NCBI RefSeq assembly: GCF_035556095.1
Contig: NZ_DATMFT010000012.1
Location: 83,681-147,680, forward strand
Origin: Parapedobacter sp035556095
Lineage (GTDB): Bacteria > Bacteroidota > Bacteroidia > Sphingobacteriales > Sphingobacteriaceae
Direction: 5' to 3'
Length of the DNA stretch: 64,000 bases
Shown: in pieces, positions 9,601 to 18,870 of the stretch
Numbering within the stretch: the stretch's first letter is position 1
Layout: every line of letters starts with the position of its first letter
Program-made: the position numbers and the translations under genes
Notes under the pieces: model-generated
The model's input: the letters and a program-made list of their open reading frames with translations, nothing else
Database searches by the model: none
What the model was told of the DNA's origin: nothing

Positions 9601-11223
9601 ATGTCTGCCAGCACAATAGATATCCTTACCATCGTCGGTTACTTTGTAATCATCATTGCCATCGGCGTTTGGTCTAGCCGCAGCAAGAAAGCAGATGCGG
9701 CGCAATACTTCACCTCCAAGGGGATGCTGCCATGGTGGGCCATCGGCGCCGCTTACGTGGCCACGGGCCTCAACTCGGAGCAGCTCATTGGCATGAACGG
9801 CATGGGCTACCTTGTAGGCCTGCCGCTGGTGAACTCGTATTTGATTGCGGTTTTCGTCTATACGGCGCTGATTTTCGTGTTTTTTCCGCTTTACCTGCGC
9901 AATAACATCGTTACCATGCCGCAATACCTCGGTGAACGGTTCGATAAACGCAGCCAGCACGTGTTCGGCATACTGTTGCTGGTCAGCTATGTGTTTCTGA
10001 GTTTGGCAGTGGTCCTTTATGGCGGAGCCAAACTGTTTGAAGTGATTTACGATATACCGCTTTGGCAGGGCATATTGATATTAGGCTTGGTATCGGGTAT
10101 CTTTACCATCTTCGGCGGCATGTCTTCCATGATCAATGCGTCGGTATTCCAATTCGTGTTGATGTTCGCGGCGGGGGGAATCTTGTTTTATTTGGGTTAT
10201 GCGAAGCTGGAAAATGGCTGGAGGGACATCGTAGGCCATGCGCCGGGTGGTTTCCACCTGATGCAGCCCATGGATACGCCTATCATGCCGTGGCACGCCG
10301 TTCTCTTCTCGCTGTTCAACCTCCAGCTGTTCTACTCATGTATCAACCAAACGTTGGTGCAGCGGGGTTTCGGTGCAAAGACCGAATGGGATGTGCGCAT
10401 GGCCATCGTAATTGCATTAACCTTCGTGTTGTTACGGCCGTTTTTAGAAATATTTCCGGGAATGATTGCGCGGGCACTGGCCCAAACCGGTTACCCGGAG
10501 TTTGCGGTTACGCCCGACCAAGTGGACGACGTGTACCCCATGTTGATTGCCAACCTCATCCCCAAGGGGTTGCAGGGGCTTATACTAGTGGGTATACTAG
10601 CGGCCATCATGTCGACTATTTCGGCGTTTCTGAATTCCATTTCCACGCTGTTTACTTACGATGTCTACAAAAGATGGATCAATAGAAAAGCCAATGATAG
10701 GCAGCTGGTTCGCGTGGGGATGTGGTGCACTTTCGGGCTGATGGCTTTCAGTGTGCTCTACGCGCCCGTAATCGGGAACATGGGGGGAATTTTTATTTAT
10801 TTCCAGTCGTTATCTACCTACTTGGCAGTCCCTGTAGCGACCTGCTTTCTAGCGGGCATGTTCTGGAAAAGAGCTACGCCGGCCGCCTCGCTGACCGTAT
10901 TGATTGCAGGGATTCCGCTGGGTGCCTTAATCCAGTTTGTAGTGATCCCGGCGTTGTTTCCACAAACCGTGATATCGGCGTATGGCCTGAATAATTTTTA
11001 TGTGATAGGCGGGGTTACGCAGGCAGTTTGTGTGGCGATCATGGTAGGCGTAAGCTGGTATACCCAGCCGCGCGCGGTGGCCGAAATCTCCGGGCTAATG
11101 TGGACCCCTAGGCTGCTAAAGCTCCCCGAAAACGAACCGGATCGCCCATGGTGGCAATCGGTATGGCTTTGGTGGGGCATATTGGCCATTATTTATCTAG
11201 TGCTTTACATCCTTTGGTGGTAA
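9601..11223 (+). CDS. sodium:solute symporter (SSS family), probable sugar importer
   Basis: This 540-residue inner-membrane carrier of the sodium:solute symporter family has about 14 hydrophobic segments. Family signs include an N-terminal helix ending WSSRSKKADAAQYFTSKG, the motif PWWAIGAAYVATGLNSEQLIG split over helix 1-2, and the SSS-typical stretch ILAAIMSTISAFLNSISTLF about residues 333-352. It starts three bases after the preceding glycosidase gene, so the two are almost surely cotranscribed. In such loci an SSS carrier imports the mono- or disaccharide released in the periplasm, using the sodium gradient. The substrate is inferred from the neighbours only; sugar or sugar acid are both possible. 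Confidence 0.9.
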   Translation: MSASTIDILTIVGYFVIIIAIGVWSSRSKKADAAQYFTSKGMLPWWAIGAAYVATGLNSEQLIGMNGMGYLVGLPLVNSYLIAVFVYTALIFVFFPLYLRNNIVTMPQYLGERFDKRSQHVFGILLLVSYVFLSLAVVLYGGAKLFEVIYDIPLWQGILILGLVSGIFTIFGGMSSMINASVFQFVLMFAAGGILFYLGYAKLENGWRDIVGHAPGGFHLMQPMDTPIMPWHAVLFSLFNLQLFYSCINQTLVQRGFGAKTEWDVRMAIVIALTFVLLRPFLEIFPGMIARALAQTGYPEFAVTPDQVDDVYPMLIANLIPKGLQGLILVGILAAIMSTISAFLNSISTLFTYDVYKRWINRKANDRQLVRVGMWCTFGLMAFSVLYAPVIGNMGGIFIYFQSLSTYLAVPVATCFLAGMFWKRATPAASLTVLIAGIPLGALIQFVVIPALFPQTVISAYGLNNFYVIGGVTQAVCVAIMVGVSWYTQPRAVAEISGLMWTPRLLKLPENEPDRPWWQSVWLWWGILAIIYLVLYILWW

Positions 11224-11240
11224 CTAGTTAGTGATTAAAG

Positions 11241-12008
11241 ATGACGAATAAAAATACAGTACTCTGCCTTATGGCACATCCCGATGATGCAGAAATTCTC
11301 AGCGGGGGCCTGCTGGCCCTGCTGGCGCAGCGGGGGTGGCAGGTAACGATCGCTACGATGACGCCGGGACAAGCGGGTTCTACCCGGCTCAGTGCCGACG
11401 AAATCAGTGCGGTTCGACGCAAAGAGGCCGCCGCTGCCGCTGCCGTTATCGGCGGTGGCTACCGCTGCTTGGAATGTAAAGATGTTTTTATCTTGTACGA
11501 CAAGCCTACCCTGCTGAAGGTGATTGCATTGTTCCGTGAAGTGCAGCCCGTGCTGGTGATTACCGCCAGCCCCGACGACTACATGCTGGATCACGAGATC
11601 ACCAGCCATTTGGCGCAGACGGCGTGCATGGCGGCGACTATACCCAATATCGATACCCCGGGCCTACCCCTGCTGGCGCAGGTTCCGCACCTGTATTATG
11701 CCGATGCGGTGCAGGGCAAGGACCGGCTCGGGCGAGAAATCGTGGGGAGCAGGCTGGTAAACATTACGGAGGTGATGACGGTGAAGGAAGCGATGCTTTG
11801 CTGTCACCATAGCCAACGGGATTGGCTGCGCTCGATATCGCAAGTAGATGAGTTTGTGCTGCTGATGAAGTCGTTTTCGGAACGTAACGGCAAGCTGATC
11901 GGCCAACGGTATGCAGAGGGCTATCGGCAGCATTTGGGGTTCAGCTATCCACAAGAAGATTTGTTGGCGGCGGAATTAGGTTCATTAATCCACGACTACC
12001 ATGCATGA
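11241..12008 (+). CDS. PIG-L (LmbE) family deacetylase
   Basis: This 255-residue zinc-dependent N-deacetylase-like protein carries the signature MAHPDDAEILSGG (the AHPDDxE metal site, about residues 10-22) and a second conserved block YMLDHEITSHL (about 114-124) supplying another metal-binding His. PIG-L enzymes remove an acetyl group from N-acetylglucosamine moieties in glycolipids, mycothiol/bacillithiol precursors and antibiotics. No signal peptide is seen, so it should act in the cytoplasm on the imported product. It is set between the symporter (17 nt upstream) and an epimerase-like gene that overlaps its end by 8 nt. The context suggests that the imported sugar is N-acylated or otherwise acylated; this is inference. 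Confidence 0.88.
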   Translation: MTNKNTVLCLMAHPDDAEILSGGLLALLAQRGWQVTIATMTPGQAGSTRLSADEISAVRRKEAAAAAAVIGGGYRCLECKDVFILYDKPTLLKVIALFREVQPVLVITASPDDYMLDHEITSHLAQTACMAATIPNIDTPGLPLLAQVPHLYYADAVQGKDRLGREIVGSRLVNITEVMTVKEAMLCCHHSQRDWLRSISQVDEFVLLMKSFSERNGKLIGQRYAEGYRQHLGFSYPQEDLLAAELGSLIHDYHA

Positions 12009-12933
12009 AACACGAATTACCCCACGGGAGGAATACGGATTGGAGATCATCTGTATCGAAAATGACCACTTGCGGGTGGATGTGATCCCCGCACTGGGCG
12101 GAAAAATCAGCAGTGTATTCAACAAGGCATACCATAAGGAGTTTTTGTGGTACAACGCCGCGCTCGGCCTACGGGAGAACCACCCGGGCGACGACTACGA
12201 CAGCAACTTTTGGGGCGGGATCGATGAGCTGCTGCCCAACGACCTACCGGAGGAAATCGATGGCACGGCCTATCCCGATCATGGTGAACTCTGGACCACC
12301 CGTTTGGCATATGAGGTCGTTGAAAATGCCGTCTCGGTATATGGGCTATTGCCATTGAGTGGGTTGCAGTATCGGAAAACGGTGTCGCTGGAGGCCGGGT
12401 CCCCGGAAATCAAGTTGGCGTACCGCCTTGTCAACCAGTCGGGCGAACGCCGGAAATTTTTGTGGAAATTGCATGCTGCCCTACGGATTGCCCGGGGCGA
12501 CCGGTTGGCCACCCCCGCGCGCCAAGCGAAGGTGGTGAACGCGGCAGCATCACGCTTCGGCGACCCCGGTACGTTCAGCTGGCCCGCCATTACGGGGATA
12601 GACGCATCGGTGGTGCCAGAGAAAAATGGCACCATGGATTTTTTCTACCTATACGATGCGCCCGAAGGAGAAATGGCGCTGCTGACGGACGAAGGGAATT
12701 GTCGCTTTGCGTACCGTTATGACCAACAAGTGTTTCCCTACCAATGGTATTTTGCCTCCTATGGCCAGTTCCGCGACCATTACACGGCTATCCTTGAGCC
12801 GGCCTCCGCGATGCCCGTCCGCGTCAATGAAGCGGCCGATCTTGGGCAATGCTCGGTATTAGAACCCGGTGGCGCAATCGATACCGTGGTGACGATTTAC
12901 GCCGGTGGGAATGGAAAGCATGAGCGCGTGTAA
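12001..12933 (+). CDS. aldose 1-epimerase-like (galactose mutarotase fold) protein
   Basis: This is a 310-residue cytoplasmic protein that looks like a member of the galactose-mutarotase-like superfamily. IENDHLRVDVIPALGGKISS is the typical first strand pair, FWGGIDELLPND and YPDHGELW match the His-containing active-site region of aldose epimerase relatives, and the later pattern of beta strands agrees. Members interconvert alpha and beta anomers of sugars, but some lack activity or have other roles, so the exact reaction is open. Its start ATG lies inside the end of the deacetylase gene (8-nt overlap), indicating translational coupling. The putative catalytic Glu is expected near the C-terminus; ILEPASAMPVRVNEA is one candidate region. 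Confidence 0.72.
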   Translation: MHETRITPREEYGLEIICIENDHLRVDVIPALGGKISSVFNKAYHKEFLWYNAALGLRENHPGDDYDSNFWGGIDELLPNDLPEEIDGTAYPDHGELWTTRLAYEVVENAVSVYGLLPLSGLQYRKTVSLEAGSPEIKLAYRLVNQSGERRKFLWKLHAALRIARGDRLATPARQAKVVNAAASRFGDPGTFSWPAITGIDASVVPEKNGTMDFFYLYDAPEGEMALLTDEGNCRFAYRYDQQVFPYQWYFASYGQFRDHYTAILEPASAMPVRVNEAADLGQCSVLEPGGAIDTVVTIYAGGNGKHERV

Positions 12934-12970
12934 GCGGTCCAACCATGAAATAAAAAAAACAAACAACAAT

Positions 12971-14152
12971 ATGAAAATAGAATCAGTCGACTTTTTTTAC
13001 TTACGGATGCCAGAAGTACTGGATATCGGGGACGGCAGTCAAGACGCCACATTGGTACGCATACGGGCCGGAGGCCTAGAAGGTTGGGGCGAGTGCGAGG
13101 CAGCGCCGCTGCCTACGATCGCTGCCTATGTATGTCCGATGTCGCACAGCGCCTGTAAGCCGGTGCGCTATGGTGTGGAGGGGATGCCGCTTAATGAGCC
13201 GGAAGACATCCGGAAAATTGGACAGAAGGTTCATGCGCACAGCTTTGATTTGTTACAGGCCGATCATACGTTGTCGGGAATTGACATTGCGTTGTGGGAC
13301 CTGTTGGGCAAGAAATTGGGCGAACCGGTTTATCAGTTGCTGGGATACAAGAGGGCTTACCCCAAAACGCCGTATGCCTCTCAACTGTTCGGAGATACGC
13401 CGGAACTCACCTATGAGAAAGCGTTGCAGTCGCGGGCTTCGGGGTACCGCGCCGTTAAATTCGGTTGGGGCCCGATTGGACGCGACAGTGCCGCAGTGGA
13501 TGCGGAACATTTCCGCGCAGCGCGTGAGGGGTTGGGCGAAGATGCGTACTTGATGATCGATCTGGGTACGGTGTGGGGCGAGGATGTGGCGGTAGCCCGC
13601 GAGCGGTTGACCGCGTTGAAGGAAGTCAACGCGTACTGGCTGGAAGAACCCTTTGCCAACATGGCCCTGGGTCCTTATAGCGAGCTGGCGAAAAGCGAAC
13701 CGCGGGTACCGTTGGCCGCTGGCGAGGGATGTAATAACTACGTGCAAGCTGCCGCAATGCTGGATTATGCCGGGCTCGGTTTCATCCAGATTGACACGGG
13801 CCGCATCGGTGGCATCACTCCCGCAAAGCGGGTAGCCGATGACGCGGCAGCCAAAGGGATTACCTATGTAAACCACACCTTTACCTCGCACCTGGCGCTG
13901 AGCGCTTCCTTGCAGCCTTATGCCGGGCTGGAGAGGGATGTGATTTGCGAATATCCCGTGGAACCGAAGCAACTGGCGCTGGACATTACCGCAGATAAGA
14001 TTGTACTGGATGTGAACGGGCAGGTTTCCGTACCCGATGCGCCGGGACTGGGGCTCAACGTGCAGCTCGGGGCATTGAAAGATTATGTTGTGGACGCCGA
14101 AATCCGCATTGGCGGGGAATTATTATACAAAACTCCCGCAATTGATGGATAA
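12971..14152 (+). CDS. mandelate racemase/muconate lactonizing enzyme family, probable sugar-acid dehydratase
   Basis: This 393-residue enolase-superfamily enzyme starts at ATG 12971 (MKIESVDFFYLRMPE), the usual first strand; the longer reading from 12905 lacks homology-like sequence. The capping domain (about 1-125) is followed by a barrel with the expected residues: a Lys in YRAVKFGWGPIG, metal ligands in LMIDLGTVWG, YWLEEPF and LAAGEGC, and an Asp/His pair in IDTGRIGGI and YVNHTFTSH typical of the mandelate-racemase subgroup. Such enzymes usually dehydrate an aldonic or uronic acid to a 2-keto-3-deoxy acid. Flanking short-chain dehydrogenases fit a non-phosphorylative pathway in which one oxidises the sugar and this enzyme dehydrates the acid. 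The substrate is not deducible. Confidence 0.88.
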   Translation: MKIESVDFFYLRMPEVLDIGDGSQDATLVRIRAGGLEGWGECEAAPLPTIAAYVCPMSHSACKPVRYGVEGMPLNEPEDIRKIGQKVHAHSFDLLQADHTLSGIDIALWDLLGKKLGEPVYQLLGYKRAYPKTPYASQLFGDTPELTYEKALQSRASGYRAVKFGWGPIGRDSAAVDAEHFRAAREGLGEDAYLMIDLGTVWGEDVAVARERLTALKEVNAYWLEEPFANMALGPYSELAKSEPRVPLAAGEGCNNYVQAAAMLDYAGLGFIQIDTGRIGGITPAKRVADDAAAKGITYVNHTFTSHLALSASLQPYAGLERDVICEYPVEPKQLALDITADKIVLDVNGQVSVPDAPGLGLNVQLGALKDYVVDAEIRIGGELLYKTPAIDG

Positions 14153-14903
14153 CAGACGATTCGAAAACCAAGTGGCAGTCATATCGGGTGGCGCTGATGG
14201 ACTGGGAAAGGCGATTGCCTTGCGGTTGTCATCGGAAGGTGCAAAGGTGGTTTTGTTCGATCGGAACGAAGAGAAGTTGTCGGAAACGGTGGCGCTGCTG
14301 GAGCGTAAGGGTGCGGAAGCGATGGGGGTAAGGCTCGATATCGGTGATGCGCAGGAGGTGGAAGCAGGCTACCGAGCAGCCACTGGAAAATTCGGACGCG
14401 TCGATGTGGTCATCAACTCGGCCGGGATCGTGGGGCCCACCAGTACGTCAATTTTAGACTATACCGTAGCGGACTTCGACCGGGTGTACCAAGTGAATTT
14501 ACGGGGAGCGTTTTTGATGGCAAAGTACGGCCTGCAAGTGATGGCCCGAGCGGGCTACGGCCGGCTGCTGCTCATCGCTTCCATTGCAGGGAAGGAGGGG
14601 AACCCATTCATGGCCGGTTATTCGGCAACGAAAGCAGGCGTGATCGGGTTGGTGAAGGGCCTGGGCAAGGAATTTGCCGATAAGGGGATCACCGTGAACG
14701 GACTGGCACCGGCGGTAATCAAGACCGCGATGAATGCCGATACCGCTCCCGAGCAGCTGACTTATATGACCAGTAAGATTCCGATGGGGCGGTTGGGTAC
14801 CGTAGAAGAGGTGGCAGCGATGGCTAGCTTTATCGTGTCGCCAGAAAATAGTTTTTCAACAGGGTTTATATATGATATTTCGGGTGGTCGGGCCACCTAC
14901 TAA
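14145..14903 (+). CDS. short-chain dehydrogenase/reductase
   Basis: This 252-residue NAD(P)-dependent classical SDR starts at ATG 14145, overlapping the dehydratase gene by 8 nt. Visible are the cofactor loop SGGADGLGKA (TGxxxGxG type, about residues 12-21), an acidic residue ending the second strand (LFDRNEE) that favours NAD, the NSAG motif, the catalytic Ser in LIASIAG and the YSATK motif, and the late motif NGLAPAVIKT. SDRs of this kind in sugar-acid loci oxidise either the free sugar to its lactone or a 2-keto-3-deoxy acid to a diketo acid. Both roles are possible here and the sequence does not decide between them. Confidence 0.9.
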   Translation: MDNRRFENQVAVISGGADGLGKAIALRLSSEGAKVVLFDRNEEKLSETVALLERKGAEAMGVRLDIGDAQEVEAGYRAATGKFGRVDVVINSAGIVGPTSTSILDYTVADFDRVYQVNLRGAFLMAKYGLQVMARAGYGRLLLIASIAGKEGNPFMAGYSATKAGVIGLVKGLGKEFADKGITVNGLAPAVIKTAMNADTAPEQLTYMTSKIPMGRLGTVEEVAAMASFIVSPENSFSTGFIYDISGGRATY

Positions 14904-14911
14904 CAAGTAAT

Positions 14912-15667
14912 ATGTCAAGAAAGAAAGTAGTGGTTTTAGGAGGGTCGTCCGGGATTGGGAAAGCGATTGCCGAGCGTTTTGCGAAAGAAGGATGGCTGGT
15001 AATTATCGCTTCGTCAGACCAATCTAAATTGGATGCAGCTTACCCCGGTTTGGCTGGCAGTGGCCACGAAGCTATCCAGTTGGATATCCGTGATGATGCG
15101 CGATTAGCGAATTTTGTGTCACACGTCCGTGCGCAGCATGCAGACTTCGATGTGCTCATCAACAGCATCGGGGTATCGGAGCACCTGCCCGTCCTGGAAG
15201 CCGACTTCGCGCAATGGGACAATGCTTTGCAGGTGATGTTATATGGGACGGTAAAAAGCTGCCGGGCGTTACTGCCTTACATAAAACAAGGTGGGCGTGT
15301 GATCCACATCACGTCTATACACCATGAGCGGGTGGAAAAGGGCAGCTCCGCCTACGGCATGGCAAAGGCGGCCATCACCCAGTTTACCCGTTCACTGGCA
15401 CTCGAATTGGCACCGAAGAATATTTTGGCGAACACCATTGCTCCGGGCTTCATCGACACCCCCATGTCGGTAGATTGCCATGGCCAAAGCGAGCTAGAGA
15501 CCGCGTGGTTTCATGATAATTACGTGAAATACGACCATTTGCCGTTGAAACGGGCCGGTAAGCCGGAAGAGGTTGCCGGTGTGGCTTATTTCCTAGCCGG
15601 GCCGGACGCTTCTTACGTGACCGGTTCGGTGGTAACGGTGGATGGCGGGCTGACGGTGACGTTTTGA
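14912..15667 (+). CDS. short-chain dehydrogenase/reductase
   Basis: This second classical SDR of 251 residues lies eight bases after the first and is clearly diverged from it. It has the GGSSGIGKA cofactor loop (about residues 9-17), NSIG in place of the usual NNAG, the catalytic Ser in HITSIHH, the YGMAK active-site motif, and the C-terminal GSVVTVDGGLTV common in this family. The second strand ends IASSD rather than with a clear acidic residue, so the cofactor preference is uncertain. As the last gene of the same-strand run it probably supplies another oxidation step of the imported sugar. The convergent parC gene begins 16 nt downstream with no obvious terminator hairpin between them. Confidence 0.9.
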   Translation: MSRKKVVVLGGSSGIGKAIAERFAKEGWLVIIASSDQSKLDAAYPGLAGSGHEAIQLDIRDDARLANFVSHVRAQHADFDVLINSIGVSEHLPVLEADFAQWDNALQVMLYGTVKSCRALLPYIKQGGRVIHITSIHHERVEKGSSAYGMAKAAITQFTRSLALELAPKNILANTIAPGFIDTPMSVDCHGQSELETAWFHDNYVKYDHLPLKRAGKPEEVAGVAYFLAGPDASYVTGSVVTVDGGLTVTF

Positions 15668-15683
15668 GCGTTGCCGGCCCTGG

Positions 15684-18554
15684 CTAAAACAATCCCATCT
15701 GCCCATTGTCGTCCACACGGATGTCATCGGGGTTGGTGATTTCGAAATCAACCTTTGGCCGCGGTTTGGGCGCTTCCTCCGCGGCCGTGGGTTTTTCCGC
15801 CTCCGGCGTTTCCTTTTCAATGGGCTTAGCTTCCGGCTTGGATATGGGTTTCGTCTCTAGCTTTTTTTCGGTCATCGGTACTTTGGCGTCCGCTGCGGGC
15901 GGAGTAGTCTCCGCTACTTGAGGTGTTTCCACAGGCGCGGCCGCCGGCGTTTCCAGTACCGCGTCGGGTTCGTCCGCGGACTCCACCGTTGGTGTTTGTT
16001 CCATCGGCATAGCCGATTCCATCACCTGCTCTTCGGCCGTAAGCAAGGTCACCTTGGTCACCTCGTGTGAACTCAAGCGATTTCCCTGTGCCTTCATCCC
16101 TTTGACGTCGATGATGTCTACAAGGTTTTGCTCCACGGTTTCTGGTGTGCGCGACTTACCCTTGTGGATATCCACCTGAACCGCAGGCGCAGCCGCGTTA
16201 GTGATGAGGATGAGCTTCGAACCGGGCTCGTCATTGATGATCGACGTGCGCTTGCCGATCGGCAGGTCGTCAAACAAGAACCGTTTCACATAGTACACCC
16301 CCGACTTGCCATCGCGGTGCACCACGCTGTATACCTGCTGGGGGTTGTACTTCTCGATGCGGAGCAGCTTATTGTCGAAGTGGTTGCTCAGGTCGAAGCT
16401 GGTCAGCTCGTAGGTGCCGTCGGCCATCACCGTGAGGATCTTGTCGTCGCCGTCGAACTCACCGAGATAATGGCCACGGCCGTCGGCATTGAGCCGCTTC
16501 AACACATCGTCAAACCACACTTTGCGGCCGGCTAACGTGGATACACCTTTGCTTTTCAGCATAATTTTCTTGATGGGATATTTCGTCACGATGTTGCCCT
16601 GTGAGCTCCGTCCTTTGATGGCTACGTCTGCAAAATCAATATCGAATTGCAGTTTGCGGAGCTTGGATTGCGGTTTGAGATGCACACCCACCACTTCGGC
16701 TTCGCCGTTGGGGTTGGCCGTAAAATACAGTATCCGCGACCCTTTCTCGCCTTTGCTAAGGTCGTATTCCTTGTCGCGGGTTACACCTAGTACCGAAAAG
16801 CGCTTTACGTAGGATGTGCCCGATTTGCCGTCGCGGTAAATCAAGTTGTACACCGTGCGCTCGTCGCTCTTTTTGAACACGGCCACGTGGATAACATCTT
16901 TGCCGACAAACACCTTGTCCTGCACTTTAGTCACCAGGAATTTACCATCGTTGCGGAACACGATGATGTCGTCGAGGTCGGAGCAGTCGCCCACGTATTC
17001 ATCTTTGCGCATACCGGTGCCCACAAATCCGTCTACACGGTTCACGTACAGTTTCACATTGGCCAGTGCCACCTGTGCGGCTTCGACCCGGTCGAATGCC
17101 CGCAGTTCGGTTTTTCGCTCGCGGCCTTTGCTGTATTGCTTTTTAAGGCGCTCGAACCACGCGATGGCGTAGTCCGTAAGGTGCCGAAGGTGGTGGCGTA
17201 CCTTTTTGATTTCTTCTTCCAGTGCCGCCATCTGCTCGTCCGCCTTCTTCACGTCGAAACGGGTGATGCTGCTCATGGGCTTATCGATCAGCTTGCGGTA
17301 GTCATCGGGCAGTATCTCGCGGTAAAACTGATCGAAAAACGGCGTAAACAGTTTGGTGAGCACCAGCACAACGGTGTCGAAGTCGCCCGAATTCTCGTAT
17401 TCGGCGTGCTTGTACATCCCTTCCTGGATGAAGATCTTGAGTAGGCTGCTAAAGAAAATTTTCTCTTGGAGTTCTTTGAGGCGGATTTCGAGCTCTTGCT
17501 TGAGGAGAGCTTTCGTTTGTTTGGTATTGGCAATGAGGATGTCGTTCACACTCATGAAGTGCGGTTTATCGTCGCGTATCACACACGTGTTGGGCGATAT
17601 GGACACTTCGCAGGAGGTGAATGCATAAAGGGCATCGATGGTCATATCGGGCGAGATGCCCGGTGCAAGGTGGACCATGATTTCCACGTGCTGTGCCGTG
17701 TTGTCCTCGATTTTCTTGATTTTGATTTTGCCTTTATCGTTGGCGGCGACAATACTGTCAATCAGCCCACCGGTGGTGGTGCCGTAGGGGATCTCTGTGA
17801 TAGCGAGTGTTTTTTTGTCGCGTTCCTCGATTTTGGCACGTACGCGGATTTTTCCTCCCCGCTGGCCTTCGTTGTAGGCCGAGCAATCGGCGAGACCACC
17901 CGTGGGAAAGTCAGGCAGCAGGTTGGGCCGCCCGCCCCGGAGCACCTCGACGGACGCATCGATGAGCTCGATGAAGTTGTGGGGCATGATCTTGGTGGCC
18001 AGTCCCACGGCGATACCCTCAGCCCCCTGGGCCAGCAGGAGCGGGAACTTCACCGGCAGTGTCACGGGTTCGCGGTTGCGGCCATCGTAGCTGAGCTGCC
18101 ACTCGGTGGTATCGGGATTGAATACCACATCGTTGGCGAATTTGGAGAGTCGCCCTTCGATGTAGCGCGGTGCGGCAGCTGAGTCGCCCGTAATGGGATC
18201 ACCCCAGTTGCCTTGGCGGTCGATAAGAAGGTCTTTCTGCCCGATCTGGACCATGGCATCCCCGATGGACGCATCGCCATGCGGGTGGTATTTCATGGTG
18301 TTACCGATCACATTGGCCGCTTTGTTGAACCGCCCATCGTCCATCTCTTTCAGCGAGTGCAGGATTCGTCGCTGCACAGGCTTGAACCCATCGTTGATGT
18401 GCGGCACAGCCCGGTCGAGGATGACGTATGAGGCGTAGTCCAGGAACCAGTTTTCATAAAGTCCCGACAAAGGGATGGTTTGGCTGCTGCCGAGTTGATC
18501 TGTGGTATCATTATCCCCGCTGTCGCTGGGGACGGGGTTCGTTTCTTCGCTCAT
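15684..18554 (-). CDS. parC: DNA topoisomerase IV subunit A
   Basis: This 956-residue type IIA topoisomerase A subunit cuts and rejoins DNA to decatenate daughter chromosomes together with ParE. The N-terminal breakage-reunion core has the typical start (NWFLDYASYVILDRAVPHIN), DGFKPVQRRIL, and the catalytic Tyr131 in AAAPRYIEGRL. A coiled-coil tower follows around 440-470, then a C-terminal pinwheel domain with repeated DGKSG(T/V)YYVKRF-like blades. Residues from about 855 to 950 form a Glu/Pro/Ala/Lys-rich low-complexity tail ending in DDNGQMGLF. GyrA is the alternative assignment, but no GyrA box was seen. In many Bacteroidota parE is next to parC; it is not adjacent here. Confidence 0.9.
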   Translation of the reverse strand: MSEETNPVPSDSGDNDTTDQLGSSQTIPLSGLYENWFLDYASYVILDRAVPHINDGFKPVQRRILHSLKEMDDGRFNKAANVIGNTMKYHPHGDASIGDAMVQIGQKDLLIDRQGNWGDPITGDSAAAPRYIEGRLSKFANDVVFNPDTTEWQLSYDGRNREPVTLPVKFPLLLAQGAEGIAVGLATKIMPHNFIELIDASVEVLRGGRPNLLPDFPTGGLADCSAYNEGQRGGKIRVRAKIEERDKKTLAITEIPYGTTTGGLIDSIVAANDKGKIKIKKIEDNTAQHVEIMVHLAPGISPDMTIDALYAFTSCEVSISPNTCVIRDDKPHFMSVNDILIANTKQTKALLKQELEIRLKELQEKIFFSSLLKIFIQEGMYKHAEYENSGDFDTVVLVLTKLFTPFFDQFYREILPDDYRKLIDKPMSSITRFDVKKADEQMAALEEEIKKVRHHLRHLTDYAIAWFERLKKQYSKGRERKTELRAFDRVEAAQVALANVKLYVNRVDGFVGTGMRKDEYVGDCSDLDDIIVFRNDGKFLVTKVQDKVFVGKDVIHVAVFKKSDERTVYNLIYRDGKSGTSYVKRFSVLGVTRDKEYDLSKGEKGSRILYFTANPNGEAEVVGVHLKPQSKLRKLQFDIDFADVAIKGRSSQGNIVTKYPIKKIMLKSKGVSTLAGRKVWFDDVLKRLNADGRGHYLGEFDGDDKILTVMADGTYELTSFDLSNHFDNKLLRIEKYNPQQVYSVVHRDGKSGVYYVKRFLFDDLPIGKRTSIINDEPGSKLILITNAAAPAVQVDIHKGKSRTPETVEQNLVDIIDVKGMKAQGNRLSSHEVTKVTLLTAEEQVMESAMPMEQTPTVESADEPDAVLETPAAAPVETPQVAETTPPAADAKVPMTEKKLETKPISKPEAKPIEKETPEAEKPTAAEEAPKPRPKVDFEITNPDDIRVDDNGQMGLF

Positions 18555-18653
18555 GAAATCGTATCGCTGTTATCTCCTTATTCGCGAACCAAACTTAGTC
18601 AAAGTTGGTTTTTTTCGCAAATTTCATTTTTGTATAAACCCAGTTACCACTCA

Positions 18654-18870
18654 TCATTGCCAAAGCAAATTCCTCGTGTACTTTGAAAAATTTTCATCTC
18701 TTGAAACGATAGTGAGGTTTTCGGTCAACGCTTGGGCGATAATTATTCGATCGAAAGGATCGCGATGGTGGTATGTTATGGTGGTATGTTAAGGTAAGGA
18801 GCTTTTGCAGATGGTCGAAATCTATAGGCAGAAGGTCAATTTCATTGTTTCCTACATTCCTTAAAGTCAT
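18654..18870 (-). pseudogene. PIN-domain (VapC-like) toxin remnant, N-terminally deleted and frameshifted
   Basis: The minus strand carries the C-terminal half of a PIN-domain toxin. Beginning at the ATG that overlaps the antitoxin stop (ATGA), one reads NEIDLLPIDFDHLQKLLTLTYHH. After a frame change it continues HHRDPFDRIIIAQALTEN, LTIVSRDENFSKY and NLLWQ-stop, a strong match to the PIN C-terminal pattern (HRDPFDR with a catalytic Asp). Two lesions are visible. The N-terminal part that should carry the first catalytic Asp (LLDT-type start) is missing, and a 13-bp unit is tandemly duplicated at 18766-18791, shifting the frame. Removing one copy restores continuous reading. The toxin is therefore almost surely dead. 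Confidence 0.85.
18766..18791. repeat. 13-bp tandem duplication
   Basis: The unit TGGTGGTATGTTA occurs twice without a gap (18766-18778 and 18779-18791). It lies inside the toxin remnant, and its length, not a multiple of three, explains the frameshift there. It looks like a replication-slippage event. Confidence 0.95.

Noticed and set aside
12905..12970. Longer N-terminus for the mandelate-racemase-like enzyme
   Set aside because: The added residues are polar, Asn/Lys-rich and overlap the preceding gene; the natural first strand starts at 12971.
17466..18182. 238-codon open frame on the plus strand opposite parC
   Set aside because: Mirror of the strongly coding parC frame; His/Gly/Val-rich shadow composition and no homology-like motif.
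15684..18554. Assignment as gyrA
   Set aside because: No GyrA box was seen and the C-terminal ending resembles Bacteroidota topoisomerase IV A subunits; gyrA remains a lesser possibility.
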